A stretch of DNA of 21,338 bases from assembly GCA_964598005.1 (NCBI GenBank), contig CAZRAL010000046.1:1-21338 (forward strand). The letters run 5' to 3'. The translations under genes were made by a program, and so were the position numbers. The stretch comes from CAZRAL01 sp964598005. GTDB lineage: Bacteria; Pseudomonadota; Gammaproteobacteria; Burkholderiales; Usitatibacteraceae. Every line of letters begins with the position of its first letter. Positions within the stretch are counted from its first letter, which is position 1. Below, piece after piece: positions 14,691 through 21,338 of the stretch. Under the pieces are notes generated by a model. It saw nothing but the letters and a program-made list of their open reading frames with translations. It searched no databases and had not been told where the DNA came from.

Positions 14691-15793
14691 CAGGGGCGGC
14701 CCCCGATCAGGTTTTTCTCCCACATTTCACCCAGCGAATATTCCTCCATCCATGCAGCAAAGGGTTCGCTTTCCAGTCGTGTAAACGTGGTGCCGCCGTC
14801 TTGCCGGTCAGCTACGATGATGTCCTCCGGCTCAAACTGGTTGATGAGCGTGACTGATTGGGTCGCCAGCAGAATTTGCGAACGGTGCGAAGCCTGCCGC
14901 AGTAAGCCCGCCAGTAACTGGATAGCCGCAGGGTGCAGGCCCAGCTCGGGCTCATCGAGCAATATCAACCGTGGCGCCTCGGGTTGCAGCAATAATGTCG
15001 CCAGACACATGAAACGGAGCGTGCCGTCCGACAGCGAGTGAGCATCAAAATAATCATCCGAACCACGCTCGCGCCACTCCAGCTTGATCATTTCTTTATT
15101 GGCGCGAAGCGGCTGCAAAACAAACCCATCGAAAAAAGGTGCGATTTGCCTGATGGTGCTTTCGATCAGGTTGTAGTGATCGGGATGCGTTTCCCTGAGT
15201 ACATAGAGGATCGCAGCGAGATTGGCCGCATCGGTATCCAATGAGCGGTTGTTATCGACGCGGACAGATTGCTTGACGCGCGCCGTCTGGCCGGTATCGT
15301 GAAAGTGATAGACGCGATAGGCGGAAATATCTTCCGATACATCCTTATGAGTTTTCATGCCGGTTTTTCTAAGGCTGGACTCTTTTCCCTGATAGGTGAC
15401 GATAGTGGTGCTGACGCCGAGGGTAGTCCGAGGTAGCGAATATTTTTCACTATCGTGATTGCTGGCTTTTTCTGAAACGATGTATAGCCTACTTTCTCCG
15501 TACCCGAGCCGTACTTCGTATTCAGTGGCAATCTTATCTTCGACAAACCTCAGTTTGAAATGAATTTGCGGTGTGACTTTAGGGCCGCGAAAAAAATAAT
15601 TGGCGGGATTACTGGAGTCCGACAACGTCTGCAATCGCTCATGGTAAATATCGTGCAAAAATCGGAATGCGCTGACCAGATTGGACTTGCCCACTCCATT
15701 GCCGCCGATGACCAGATTCAGCCGACGCAGCGGTAACGCCTGCGATTTGATCGAGCGAAAACCTTCGATGGTGATGGATTCGAGTTCTCTCAT
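14690..15793 (-). CDS. AAA family ATPase (AAA_21/OLD-like), putative defence ATPase
   Basis: 367-residue SMC/RecF-like ATPase with the nucleotide-binding domain split by a middle insertion. Visible: MRELESITIEGFRSI at the start, Walker A GGNGVGKSN at 30-38, signature LSDGT at 254-258, Walker B LILLDEPELGLHP at 276-288, and ATQSVTLINQF at 310-320 where related proteins have ATHSP. The middle part (about 60-230) is specific to this group. There is no TOPRIM domain in the same chain; the next gene supplies one, coupled by TGATG. Stand-alone ATPase plus TOPRIM-like pairs are a common anti-phage layout. By eye the 15,300-15,600 stretch is more AT-rich than neighbouring genes, in keeping with transfer. 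Family assignment is solid; function is inferred. Confidence 0.85.
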   Translation of the reverse strand: MRELESITIEGFRSIKSQALPLRRLNLVIGGNGVGKSNLVSAFRFLHDIYHERLQTLSDSSNPANYFFRGPKVTPQIHFKLRFVEDKIATEYEVRLGYGESRLYIVSEKASNHDSEKYSLPRTTLGVSTTIVTYQGKESSLRKTGMKTHKDVSEDISAYRVYHFHDTGQTARVKQSVRVDNNRSLDTDAANLAAILYVLRETHPDHYNLIESTIRQIAPFFDGFVLQPLRANKEMIKLEWRERGSDDYFDAHSLSDGTLRFMCLATLLLQPEAPRLILLDEPELGLHPAAIQLLAGLLRQASHRSQILLATQSVTLINQFEPEDIIVADRQDGGTTFTRLESEPFAAWMEEYSLGEMWEKNLIGGRP

Positions 15794-15826
15794 AACGTTT
15801 TATTGAGTATTTCTTCGATTATCCGG

Positions 15827-16315
15827 TTATTCCGTCACATGGCAATGCATCGCATAAAGCGCGCTGGTGGCATGACGGCCCCAGTGCGCTCGAAACCTTA
15901 TTTTCCAGTGGAACACCGCTGAATCGATATGCCCATCCTGATACATGCGATAGCCGGTCTCAAGATCGCGATAAATATCTGCCAGATCGTCGTGCAAATC
16001 ACCGCAACCCGGTTCTTCGGGCGTATCAGCAACAGGTTGAAACAGGCTCCAATAATACTGGAACGGCAGTTCGCAAAAGCCCTTGAATATTTGCCCCCAT
16101 TCTTGCTCTCCCACTGCATATCGATCATACAGCGCAGCGAATTCAGCAGCGGCTTCCCGCTCGGGCAGGGATAACGCCTGTGCATACAGATTCGATACAT
16201 AGAACAACGGCTCCGTGAGACTTTCACCGCTGGTTTTCACGCCATCGCACGCCCAGTCGCCATAGCGCCGGGCAGTATCGGCAAAGGTTTGGATCGCTAT
16301 ATTTTCATCGATCAT
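15827..16315 (-). CDS. DUF5063 domain-containing protein
   Basis: 162 residues, acidic and helical, no signal or membrane segment. The C-terminal half has the DUF5063 hallmarks: LHDDLADIYRDLETGYRMY at 107-125 and the FRAHWGRHATSALYAMH block at 141-157. Function of the family is unknown. A GAGGGA ribosome binding site lies about 8 nt before the ATG. The ATPase gene follows 33 bp downstream on the same strand, so all three cassette genes may share a transcript. Whether it works with the ATPase pair or is a bystander cannot be told. Confidence 0.75.
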   Translation of the reverse strand: MIDENIAIQTFADTARRYGDWACDGVKTSGESLTEPLFYVSNLYAQALSLPEREAAAEFAALYDRYAVGEQEWGQIFKGFCELPFQYYWSLFQPVADTPEEPGCGDLHDDLADIYRDLETGYRMYQDGHIDSAVFHWKIRFRAHWGRHATSALYAMHCHVTE

Positions 16316-16365
16316 TTTTCGATTCCCTCGCTTTCACTGGCATGCGCCGATGAGATATTCACCCC

Positions 16366-16440
16366 GGCACGAATAAATATGACTCGTTCTCAAGACCCTT
16401 CGAGAACCTCAGGGCGAACGAGTCCAATTTTATTCGTGCC
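16366..16440. repeat. Imperfect hairpin upstream of the DUF5063 gene
   Basis: Outer arms GGCACGAATAAA (16366-16377) / TTTATTCGTGCC (16429-16440) and inner arms GACTCGTTC (16381-16389) / GAACGAGTC (16416-16424). The centre CCTTCGAGAACCTCAGGGCG resembles a palindromic repeat common in proteobacterial intergenic DNA. Confidence 0.65.
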
Positions 16441-16459
16441 GTATCAATAAGCGCGCTAA

Positions 16460-16600
16460 CAGTTTGTTGAAATTCGTCGCGAGCGCCGGGGAGGCAAGGC
16501 GGAAATGGGCGAAAAACCGGAATGTATGTGGGTATACATGAGGATTTTGAGTCCATTTCCAACGATGCATCGCCAAGCGCAGCAGAATTTCAACAAACTG
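16460..16600. repeat. 141 bp palindromic element between purH and the cassette
   Basis: Perfect 15 bp terminal arms CAGTTTGTTGAAATT (16460-16474) / AATTTCAACAAACTG (16586-16600), nested GGAAATGG (16500-16507) / CCATTTCC (16553-16560), and an ATGTAT / ATACAT centre. It ends 8 bp before the purH stop codon. With the hairpin at 16366-16440 it makes up nearly all of the 293 bp purH-DUF5063 gap. No coding capacity is apparent. Confidence 0.7.
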
Positions 16601-16608
16601 CTAAACGA

Positions 16609-18177
16609 TCAATGCCTGAAATGCCGCATCCCGGTCACCACCATCGCCACCCCATGTTCGTCCGCGGCGCGGATGACTTCCTCGTCACGCATGCTGCCGC
16701 CCGGCTGGATGACGGCCGTGGCGCCCGCTTCGGCGATCACGTCCAGCCCGTCGCGGAAAGGGAAGAAGGCATCGCTGGCCGCGACTGCGCCGCGTAGCGA
16801 CAGGCCGGCATTGCGCGCTTTGATGGCGGCGATTTTGGTCGAATCGACGCGGCTCATTTGCCCGGCCCCCACGCCGAATGTCATGCCATATCGGCAAAAG
16901 ACAATGGCGTTGGATTTGACGAATTTGGCCACGCGAAAGGCAAACAGCAGATCGTTCATTTCTTCGTCAGTGGGCTGGCGTTTGCTGACCACTTTCAGTT
17001 GTGCGACATCGAAATCGTCCGCCGTCTGCACCAGCAGCCCGCCACCCACGCGCTTCATTTCCAGTTTGTTGAGCAGATTGCCAACGGGAATTTGCAGCAG
17101 ACGCACGTTGGGCTTGACGGAAAATGTTTTTTTCGCCTCATCGCTGAACGAGGGCGCCAGCACCACTTCGACAAATTGCCGGGCCACCGCTTCTGCCGTT
17201 GCGCCATTCACCTCGCGGTTGAAGGCAATGATGCCGCCGAAGGCCGAGGTGGGGTCGGTTTCGAATGCGCGCTGATAGGCGGTCAAGGTGTTGTCCGCAA
17301 TCGCCACGCCGCAGGGGTTGGCGTGCTTGACGATCGCGCACACCGGCACCTCGAAGCTGCGCGCGCACTCCCACGCGGCATCGGCATCGGCGATGTTGTT
17401 ATAGGACAGCGCCTTGCCTTGCAGTTGCTTGTAGTGCGCCAGCGTGCCGGGAGCGGGTTGGGCCTCGATATAAAACGCGGCCTGTTGATGCGGGTTTTCG
17501 CCATAGCGCATTTCCTGCGCTTTGACGAAGCTGAGATTCAACCGGCCCGGGAAGGGTTGCAGCTGGTTTTGTTCGTCCAGTGCGGTCAGGTAGTTGGCGA
17601 TAATGCCATCGTATTCCGCGGTGTGCGAAAAGGCTTTTTTGGCCAACGCAAATCGCGTGGCGATGGACAGCGCATTGCGGTTGGCCTGCATTTCGTCGCG
17701 CAATTTTTCATAGTCGGCCGCATCGGTGACGATAGCGACAAATTGAAAGTTTTTCGCTGCCGCGCGCACCATGGCCGGACCACCGATGTCGATATTTTCA
17801 ATGGCGTCGTTCAACGTCGCATCGCGTTTGGCGACGGTCGCCGCGAAGGGGTAAAGGTTTACCACCACCATGTCGATGGGTGGGATGTCATGTTGCTGCA
17901 TGGCCTCGGTGTGATGCGCCAGATCGCGCCGCGCCAGAATGCCGCCGTGCACTTTGGGATGCAGGGTTTTCACCCGGCCATCCATCATCTCCGGGAAGCC
18001 GGTATGGTCGCCAACCTCGATGACCGGGATGTCGTTTTCGGCCAGCAATTTTGCTGTCCCCCCGGTGGAAAGTATTTCGATTTTGCGGCTGGCGAGAAAG
18101 CGTGCAAATTCGACCACGCCGGTTTTTTCGGAGACGCTGATAAGTACGCGCTGGATGGGGTGAGGGGGCATTTTCAT
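16609..18177 (-). CDS. purH: Bifunctional AICAR formyltransferase / IMP cyclohydrolase PurH
   Basis: Catalyses the last two steps to IMP. It has 522 residues, normal length. The N-terminal cyclohydrolase domain (MGS-like fold) shows ALISVSEKTG-type start VLISVSEKTG at 11-20, STGGTAKLL at 37-45, and GRVKTLHPKVHGGILARRD at 67-85. The C-terminal formyltransferase has VKHANPCG at 283-290 with catalytic Lys284-His285, FGVGAGQMSRVDS at 434-446, SDAFFPFRDG at 468-477, and QPGGSMRDEEVI at 491-502. It starts 4 bp after the fis stop, so dusB, fis and purH are likely co-transcribed. Confidence 0.97.
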   Translation of the reverse strand: MKMPPHPIQRVLISVSEKTGVVEFARFLASRKIEILSTGGTAKLLAENDIPVIEVGDHTGFPEMMDGRVKTLHPKVHGGILARRDLAHHTEAMQQHDIPPIDMVVVNLYPFAATVAKRDATLNDAIENIDIGGPAMVRAAAKNFQFVAIVTDAADYEKLRDEMQANRNALSIATRFALAKKAFSHTAEYDGIIANYLTALDEQNQLQPFPGRLNLSFVKAQEMRYGENPHQQAAFYIEAQPAPGTLAHYKQLQGKALSYNNIADADAAWECARSFEVPVCAIVKHANPCGVAIADNTLTAYQRAFETDPTSAFGGIIAFNREVNGATAEAVARQFVEVVLAPSFSDEAKKTFSVKPNVRLLQIPVGNLLNKLEMKRVGGGLLVQTADDFDVAQLKVVSKRQPTDEEMNDLLFAFRVAKFVKSNAIVFCRYGMTFGVGAGQMSRVDSTKIAAIKARNAGLSLRGAVAASDAFFPFRDGLDVIAEAGATAVIQPGGSMRDEEVIRAADEHGVAMVVTGMRHFRH

Positions 18178-18181
18178 TGCG

Positions 18182-18448
18182 TTACTCGATGCCGTGTTGC
18201 ATGAGCTTTTTGCGCAGCGTATTGCGGTTCAGCCCCAGCAGTTCTGCAGCGCGGGTCTGGTTGCCCCTGGCGTGCTGCATCACCACTTCGAGCAAGGGGC
18301 GTTCGATGTTGGCGATCACCATTTCGTAGATGTTGAAGGTATCTTCGCCATCCAGATCGTGAAAGTACTGCTTCATCATTTTGCGCACGCAGGCTGAAAG
18401 CTCGCTGTCGCCTTCGTGCCGGGTTTCCCCGCGTAGTTCTTTGCTCAT
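18182..18448 (-). CDS. fis: Fis family DNA-binding protein
   Basis: 88 residues. The C-terminal helix-turn-helix GNQTRAAELLGLNRNTLRKK at 62-81 is the Fis signature, preceded by IERPLLEVVMQHARG. Nucleoid protein and global regulator that binds as a dimer. It sits between dusB and purH on the minus strand; dusB-fis linkage is conserved from enterobacteria to betaproteobacteria and supports the call. The N-terminus (SKELRGETRHEGDSELSACV) is longer and more charged than the shortest betaproteobacterial versions. Confidence 0.93.
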   Translation of the reverse strand: MSKELRGETRHEGDSELSACVRKMMKQYFHDLDGEDTFNIYEMVIANIERPLLEVVMQHARGNQTRAAELLGLNRNTLRKKLMQHGIE

Positions 18449-18475
18449 TGCTTTCCCTTTATTTCCCTATCTTAT

Positions 18476-19513
18476 TTACGCCACACGCTTCAGAAGATTC
18501 GCGTGGTTCTGCGGTGCTTGCTTGAAATCAAAAAATATCCGGCCTTGTGTTTCCAGCGCATCGAGGTACTGCATGACCGCCTCGAATTGCTCATCGGCAT
18601 TTTCAATCCGGTTCAGTTGCTGGCGAAACGCCGCCGCATCCGGCGTAGCAGCCAGATACCAGGCGATGTGTTTGCGCGCAATGCGCGCGCCTTTTTCTGC
18701 GCCGTAAAACGAATATAAATCCTGCAAATGTCCGCCCGCCACAGTCCGCACTTCGGCTACCGTGGGCGGCGCACGATGGGTGCCGGTTTTCAGGTAAAAA
18801 TCGATCTCGCGAAAAAGCCACGGGCGGCCTTGCGCCGCGCGGCCGATCATCAGCGCATCCGCCCCGGTGTATTGCAACACGGCGCGCGCCTTTTCCGGCG
18901 AATCGATGTCGCCATTGGCCACCACCGGAATTTTGACCGCTTGCTTCAATGCGCGAATGGTGTCGTATTCCGCTTCGCCAAGATACAAATCGCTGCGCGT
19001 GCGGCCATGCACGGCCAGTGACTGGATGCCGTTTTCCTCTGCGATTCTGGCAATGGTCAGCGCGTTTTTATGTGCGCGATCCCAACCGGTGCGGATTTTC
19101 AGGGTGACGGGAACCGGCACCGCTTCGACCACGGCGCGAATAATGCGCGCGACCAGCGGCTCGTCCTGCAACAGCGCGGAGCCCGCGTACACATTGCACA
19201 CTTTTTTGGCCGGGCAACCCATGTTGATATCGATGATTTGTGCCCCGCGCGCGACGTTGTAGCGTGCGGCTTCGGCCATCATCTGCGGTGCGGCCCCGGC
19301 GATTTGCACCACGATGGGATCAACCTCACCCGTATGGTCACCACGGCGCAAACTTTTTTCGGTTTGCCACAGACGAGAATCGGAGGCCACCATTTCGGAG
19401 ACCGCCATCCCTGCGCCCAGCCGCTTGCACAGCTGGCGAAAAGGTCGGTCGGTGACCCCCGCCATAGGCGCGACGATCAGATTATTTTTGAGCGTGATGT
19501 TGCCGATTTGCAA
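18476..19513 (-). CDS. dusB: tRNA-dihydrouridine synthase DusB
   Basis: FMN- and NADPH-dependent enzyme that reduces uridine to dihydrouridine in the tRNA D-loop. It has 345 residues. Motifs: APMAGVTDRPFRQLC at 15-29, NMGCPAKKV at 97-105 with the catalytic Cys100, LKIRTGWD in the barrel, VHGRTRSDLY, and the FMN-site block GADALMIGRAAQGRPWLF. The only sensible start is TTG 19513 (LQIGNITLKNN aligns with family N-termini); an in-frame TAA lies upstream and no ATG is available. A rare start and a promoter just upstream suggest modest translation. Confidence 0.95.
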   Translation of the reverse strand: MQIGNITLKNNLIVAPMAGVTDRPFRQLCKRLGAGMAVSEMVASDSRLWQTEKSLRRGDHTGEVDPIVVQIAGAAPQMMAEAARYNVARGAQIIDINMGCPAKKVCNVYAGSALLQDEPLVARIIRAVVEAVPVPVTLKIRTGWDRAHKNALTIARIAEENGIQSLAVHGRTRSDLYLGEAEYDTIRALKQAVKIPVVANGDIDSPEKARAVLQYTGADALMIGRAAQGRPWLFREIDFYLKTGTHRAPPTVAEVRTVAGGHLQDLYSFYGAEKGARIARKHIAWYLAATPDAAAFRQQLNRIENADEQFEAVMQYLDALETQGRIFFDFKQAPQNHANLLKRVA

Positions 19514-19547
19514 AATAATGCGCCAAATTTCGTAGAGGGGCGCTTAT

Positions 19548-19575
19548 TTTATAGGCAATTCAGAAGTCAGGTAAA
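19548..19575 (-). promoter_or_regulatory. Possible promoter of dusB-fis-purH
   Basis: Minus-strand TTTACC (19570-19575), 16 bp spacer, TATAAA (19548-19553). The transcript would start about 25-30 nt before the TTG of dusB. Confidence 0.45.
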
Positions 19576-19629
19576 AATAATGGGGCTTCTTTGATAAAAA
19601 ACGCACCAATCCTGAAATTCAGAGAGGGC

Positions 19630-20049
19630 TTAATCTTCGTATCCTTGTTCACGCGCCGTATGGATGGCCGCCAGAATCTTTTCCTTGTCGTTTATCATGG
19701 CTGCGGCCCATTCCGCTGCCAGCAAGGCGGTTTCCAGCGATGTGAAGTGAACATAGCACGTGTCGCCCTCCGAGTTATAGTCAATGCCGTTGCCATAGGG
19801 ATCGATTCCATTGGAAAATAGTACCGCCTTGACCAGACCTTCTACGCCATATCCATTCAGGTAGTAGTCTTCGATGCTGTCGCTACCCCATTTGCCGCGC
19901 AGCCAATCCCAGTCTGAAAACGAAAGTCGCACATCCTTCCATTCCGTATCGAGGCAATTTTGCAAAGCAAAGGGTGTAAATGTTTTTGAATCGTAACCGT
20001 CTTTCTCAAATGTCGCAGGTTTCAAGTTTTTCTCCCGGTAAAATTCCAC
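19630..20049 (-). CDS. Hypothetical protein, Imm51-like (possible orphan immunity protein)
   Basis: 139 residues from GTG 20049; a TAA lies in frame two codons upstream and no ATG is available, so the gene could also be 5'-truncated. Soluble, acidic, rich in Trp, Tyr and Asp. The C-terminal half, LNGYGVEGLVKAVLFSNG at 64-81, NSEGDTCYVHFTSLETAL at 92-109, and the final helix, resembles the Imm51 immunity family, whose members pair with polymorphic toxins. No toxin gene is next to it. The resemblance is from memory and moderate; otherwise it is an uncharacterised protein. It is flanked by a MITE-like element and the IS110 element, an accessory setting. Confidence 0.5.
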   Translation of the reverse strand: MEFYREKNLKPATFEKDGYDSKTFTPFALQNCLDTEWKDVRLSFSDWDWLRGKWGSDSIEDYYLNGYGVEGLVKAVLFSNGIDPYGNGIDYNSEGDTCYVHFTSLETALLAAEWAAAMINDKEKILAAIHTAREQGYED

Positions 20050-20116
20050 ACGTTACATTTGCGTCGCCCCGTATTATCGCAGTCCTGAGGCTGCGCGCAG
20101 ACCGCTTGCCTATTTT

Positions 20117-20216
20117 TGTCATTCCGAGGAGCAAGCGACGAGGAATCTGCTGTTGATGCCTTCTCTCTCCGCTTCTCTCTACAAAAGCAGATTCCTCACC
20201 GGATGCGGTTCGGAAT
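20117..20216 (-). repeat. MITE-like palindromic element, copy 2 (interrupted end)
   Basis: The same arms as 12280-12398 in opposite orientation. The left arm starts TGTCATTCCGAGGAGCAAGC, and the right arm ends GGATGCGGTTCGGAAT at 20216, where the other copy continues GACA. The last 4 bp of the terminal inverted repeat are missing because the IS110-type element begins there. The middle loop is unrelated to copy 1. Confidence 0.75.
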
Positions 20217-21287
20217 AATGTAATGGACGCCCGCAAACCGGAGCGGCATCAGAAGTGCCAAAGTGGAGACTTTCATAACCACCAAAGGAAGGAGCGTCCG
20301 AAATGAAGATTACTACACTGGGAATTGATCTGGCAAAAAACGTGTTTCAACTCCATGGTATCGACAAACAAGGGCATATTGTTGAGCGGCGGACACTGAA
20401 GCGAGGAGAAATGTTGCCCTACTTTGCCAACCTTGAGCCTTGCCTGATCGGCATGGAAGCCTGCGGGGGTGCCCACTACTGGGCGAGGAAACTGATCGCA
20501 TTAGGCCATAAGGTCAAACTGATGGCGCCGCAATTCGTAAAACCCTACGTCAAAGGCAACAAGAACGACATGCACGATGCCGAAGCGATATGCGAAGCCG
20601 TAACGCGTCCGAACATGCGCTTTGTACCGATCAAGAATGCCGAACAACAAGCCGTCCTGTCACTGCACCGGGCCCGCCAGGGCTTCGTCAAGGCACGCAC
20701 GGCACAAGCCAACCAGATACGTGGACTACTGAGCGAATACGGCATCGTCATCGCGCAGGGGATCGCCAGCATCAACCGGCGCATCCCTGAAATATTGGAA
20801 GATGCCGAAAACGGCCTGCCTGGCAGCGTACGCGCCTTGATCAGCCAATTGGGGGAACACCTGAAAACACTCGGCGGGCATATAGATGAGCTGGAAAAAC
20901 AAATCAAACAATGGCATGCAAACAGCGAAGCCAGTCAGCAACTGGCGGGCATCCCGGGAATTGGGCCACTGACCGCCAGCGCCATCGTATCCACCGTAGG
21001 CGATGCCCGGAACTTTAGCAGTGGCCGGGAGCTTGCGGCGTGGCTTGGGCTGGTACCCCGGCAACACAGCAGCGGCGGCAAAACCAAATTGGCGGGGATC
21101 AGCAAGCGCGGCGACACCTACCTGCGTACCCTGCTGATCCATGGTGCGCGGGCGGTGCTTCGACATATCGATGGCAAACCGGGTAAAACCCGCGAATGGC
21201 TAAAACAACTCATCGCACGGCGCAACAAAAACGTAGCCGCCGTTGCCCTGGCCAACAAAAACGCACGCACGGTGTGGGCGTTGCTAA
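20217..21287 (+). mobile_element. IS110-family (IS1111-type) insertion sequence, right end missing
   Basis: It starts at the break in the palindromic repeat (20216/20217) and runs to the junction with the second IS (21287/21288). It has 86 bp of upstream non-coding DNA, then the transposase. In IS1111-group elements the bridge RNA is encoded in the non-coding end downstream of the transposase; that end is absent here, so this copy is probably immobile on its own. Confidence 0.75.
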
Positions 21288-21319
21288 GAACCTGTTCAAG
21301 ATTACTGACGTGCTATTAG
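20303..21319 (+). CDS. IS110/IS1111-family transposase, C-terminus replaced by another IS
   Basis: DEDD-type recombinase with 338 codons open. The RuvC-like N-terminal domain has D9 in GIDLAKNVFQLHG, E52 in IGMEACGGAHYW, and D89/D92 in KNDMHDAEAI. The C-terminal Tnp_20 domain has PGIGPLTASAI at 218-228, and AAWLGLVPRQHSSGGKTKL at 245-263 with the candidate catalytic serine at 256 or 257. A strong GGAAGGAG ribosome binding site lies 8 nt before ATG 20303. Related proteins continue for some 15-20 residues after NKNARTVWALL; here codons 329-338 (RTCSRLLTCY) come from the neighbouring IS end (21288 onward). The catalytic core is intact but the C-terminus is chimeric, so activity is doubtful. Confidence 0.9.
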   Translation: MKITTLGIDLAKNVFQLHGIDKQGHIVERRTLKRGEMLPYFANLEPCLIGMEACGGAHYWARKLIALGHKVKLMAPQFVKPYVKGNKNDMHDAEAICEAVTRPNMRFVPIKNAEQQAVLSLHRARQGFVKARTAQANQIRGLLSEYGIVIAQGIASINRRIPEILEDAENGLPGSVRALISQLGEHLKTLGGHIDELEKQIKQWHANSEASQQLAGIPGIGPLTASAIVSTVGDARNFSSGRELAAWLGLVPRQHSSGGKTKLAGISKRGDTYLRTLLIHGARAVLRHIDGKPGKTREWLKQLIARRNKNVAAVALANKNARTVWALLRTCSRLLTCY

Positions 21320-21338
21320 AATGATGATTTTATTCATG
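21288..21338 (+). mobile_element. Terminal 51 bp of a second insertion sequence (right window edge)
   Basis: Begins GAACCTGTTCAAGATTACTG and continues to the window end. It interrupts the IS110-type transposase after codon 328, and bases 21288-21337 equal the reverse complement of bases 1-50 exactly. Preceded by TAA. The rest of the element lies outside the window. Confidence 0.6.

Noticed and set aside
16858..18204. A 448-codon open frame on the plus strand
   Set aside because: It lies wholly antisense to purH and fis, and its protein shows no family motifs; the minus-strand genes are certain.
1..21338. tRNA genes, rRNA, CRISPR arrays and riboswitches
   Set aside because: Intergenic regions were read for cloverleaf ends, regular direct repeats and known purine/THF riboswitch cores; none was seen.

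Overview
The window is a stretch of chromosome that reads as a betaproteobacterium (Burkholderiales or Nitrosomonadales-like; I cannot place it lower). The evidence is a run of housekeeping genes in typical betaproteobacterial combinations (mnmG-rsmG-parA-parB; dusB-fis-purH; purD-hemF), moderately GC-rich coding sequence, and intergenic spaces full of short palindromic repeats.

Layout. The plus strand, about 270-11,020, carries tRNA/rRNA modification and segregation genes (mnmG, rsmG, parA, parB). These are followed by a branched-chain amino acid ABC transporter set (livK, terminator, livH, livM, livG, livF) whose last gene is translationally coupled to an EcsC-family gene. The minus strand, about 20,050 down to 11,293, reads in transcription order: a small Imm51-like orphan gene, dusB, fis, purH, then a three-gene accessory cassette (DUF5063 protein, AAA ATPase, DUF4276/TOPRIM-like protein), then purD and hemF. 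The cassette splits two purine biosynthesis genes and looks like an insertion, possibly a defence module of the OLD/PARIS-like ATPase plus TOPRIM style.

Mobile DNA. An IS110-family (IS1111-type) element lies at the right end. It is inserted in the terminal arm of a MITE-like palindrome, and its transposase C-terminus is cut off by the end of a second, unidentified insertion sequence. The same 50 bp IS end stands in inverted orientation at the extreme left. Both window ends are therefore IS boundaries, probably contig ends.

Repeats. At least five families of intergenic palindromes occur. One is a roughly 48 bp element found three times, each time 26-30 bp past a stop codon.

Most notable local oddities: (1) the first 19 codons of livF occur twice, about 89% identical with almost only synonymous changes, separated by 78 bp of unrelated sequence; (2) an IS1111-type element sits inside a palindromic repeat and is itself interrupted; (3) the DUF5063-AAA-DUF4276 cassette; (4) a cluster of perfect palindromes just upstream of a strong promoter for livK, which encodes an unusually lipid-anchored binding protein. 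No tRNA, rRNA or CRISPR array was found. All identifications rest on reading the sequence; no database search was run.
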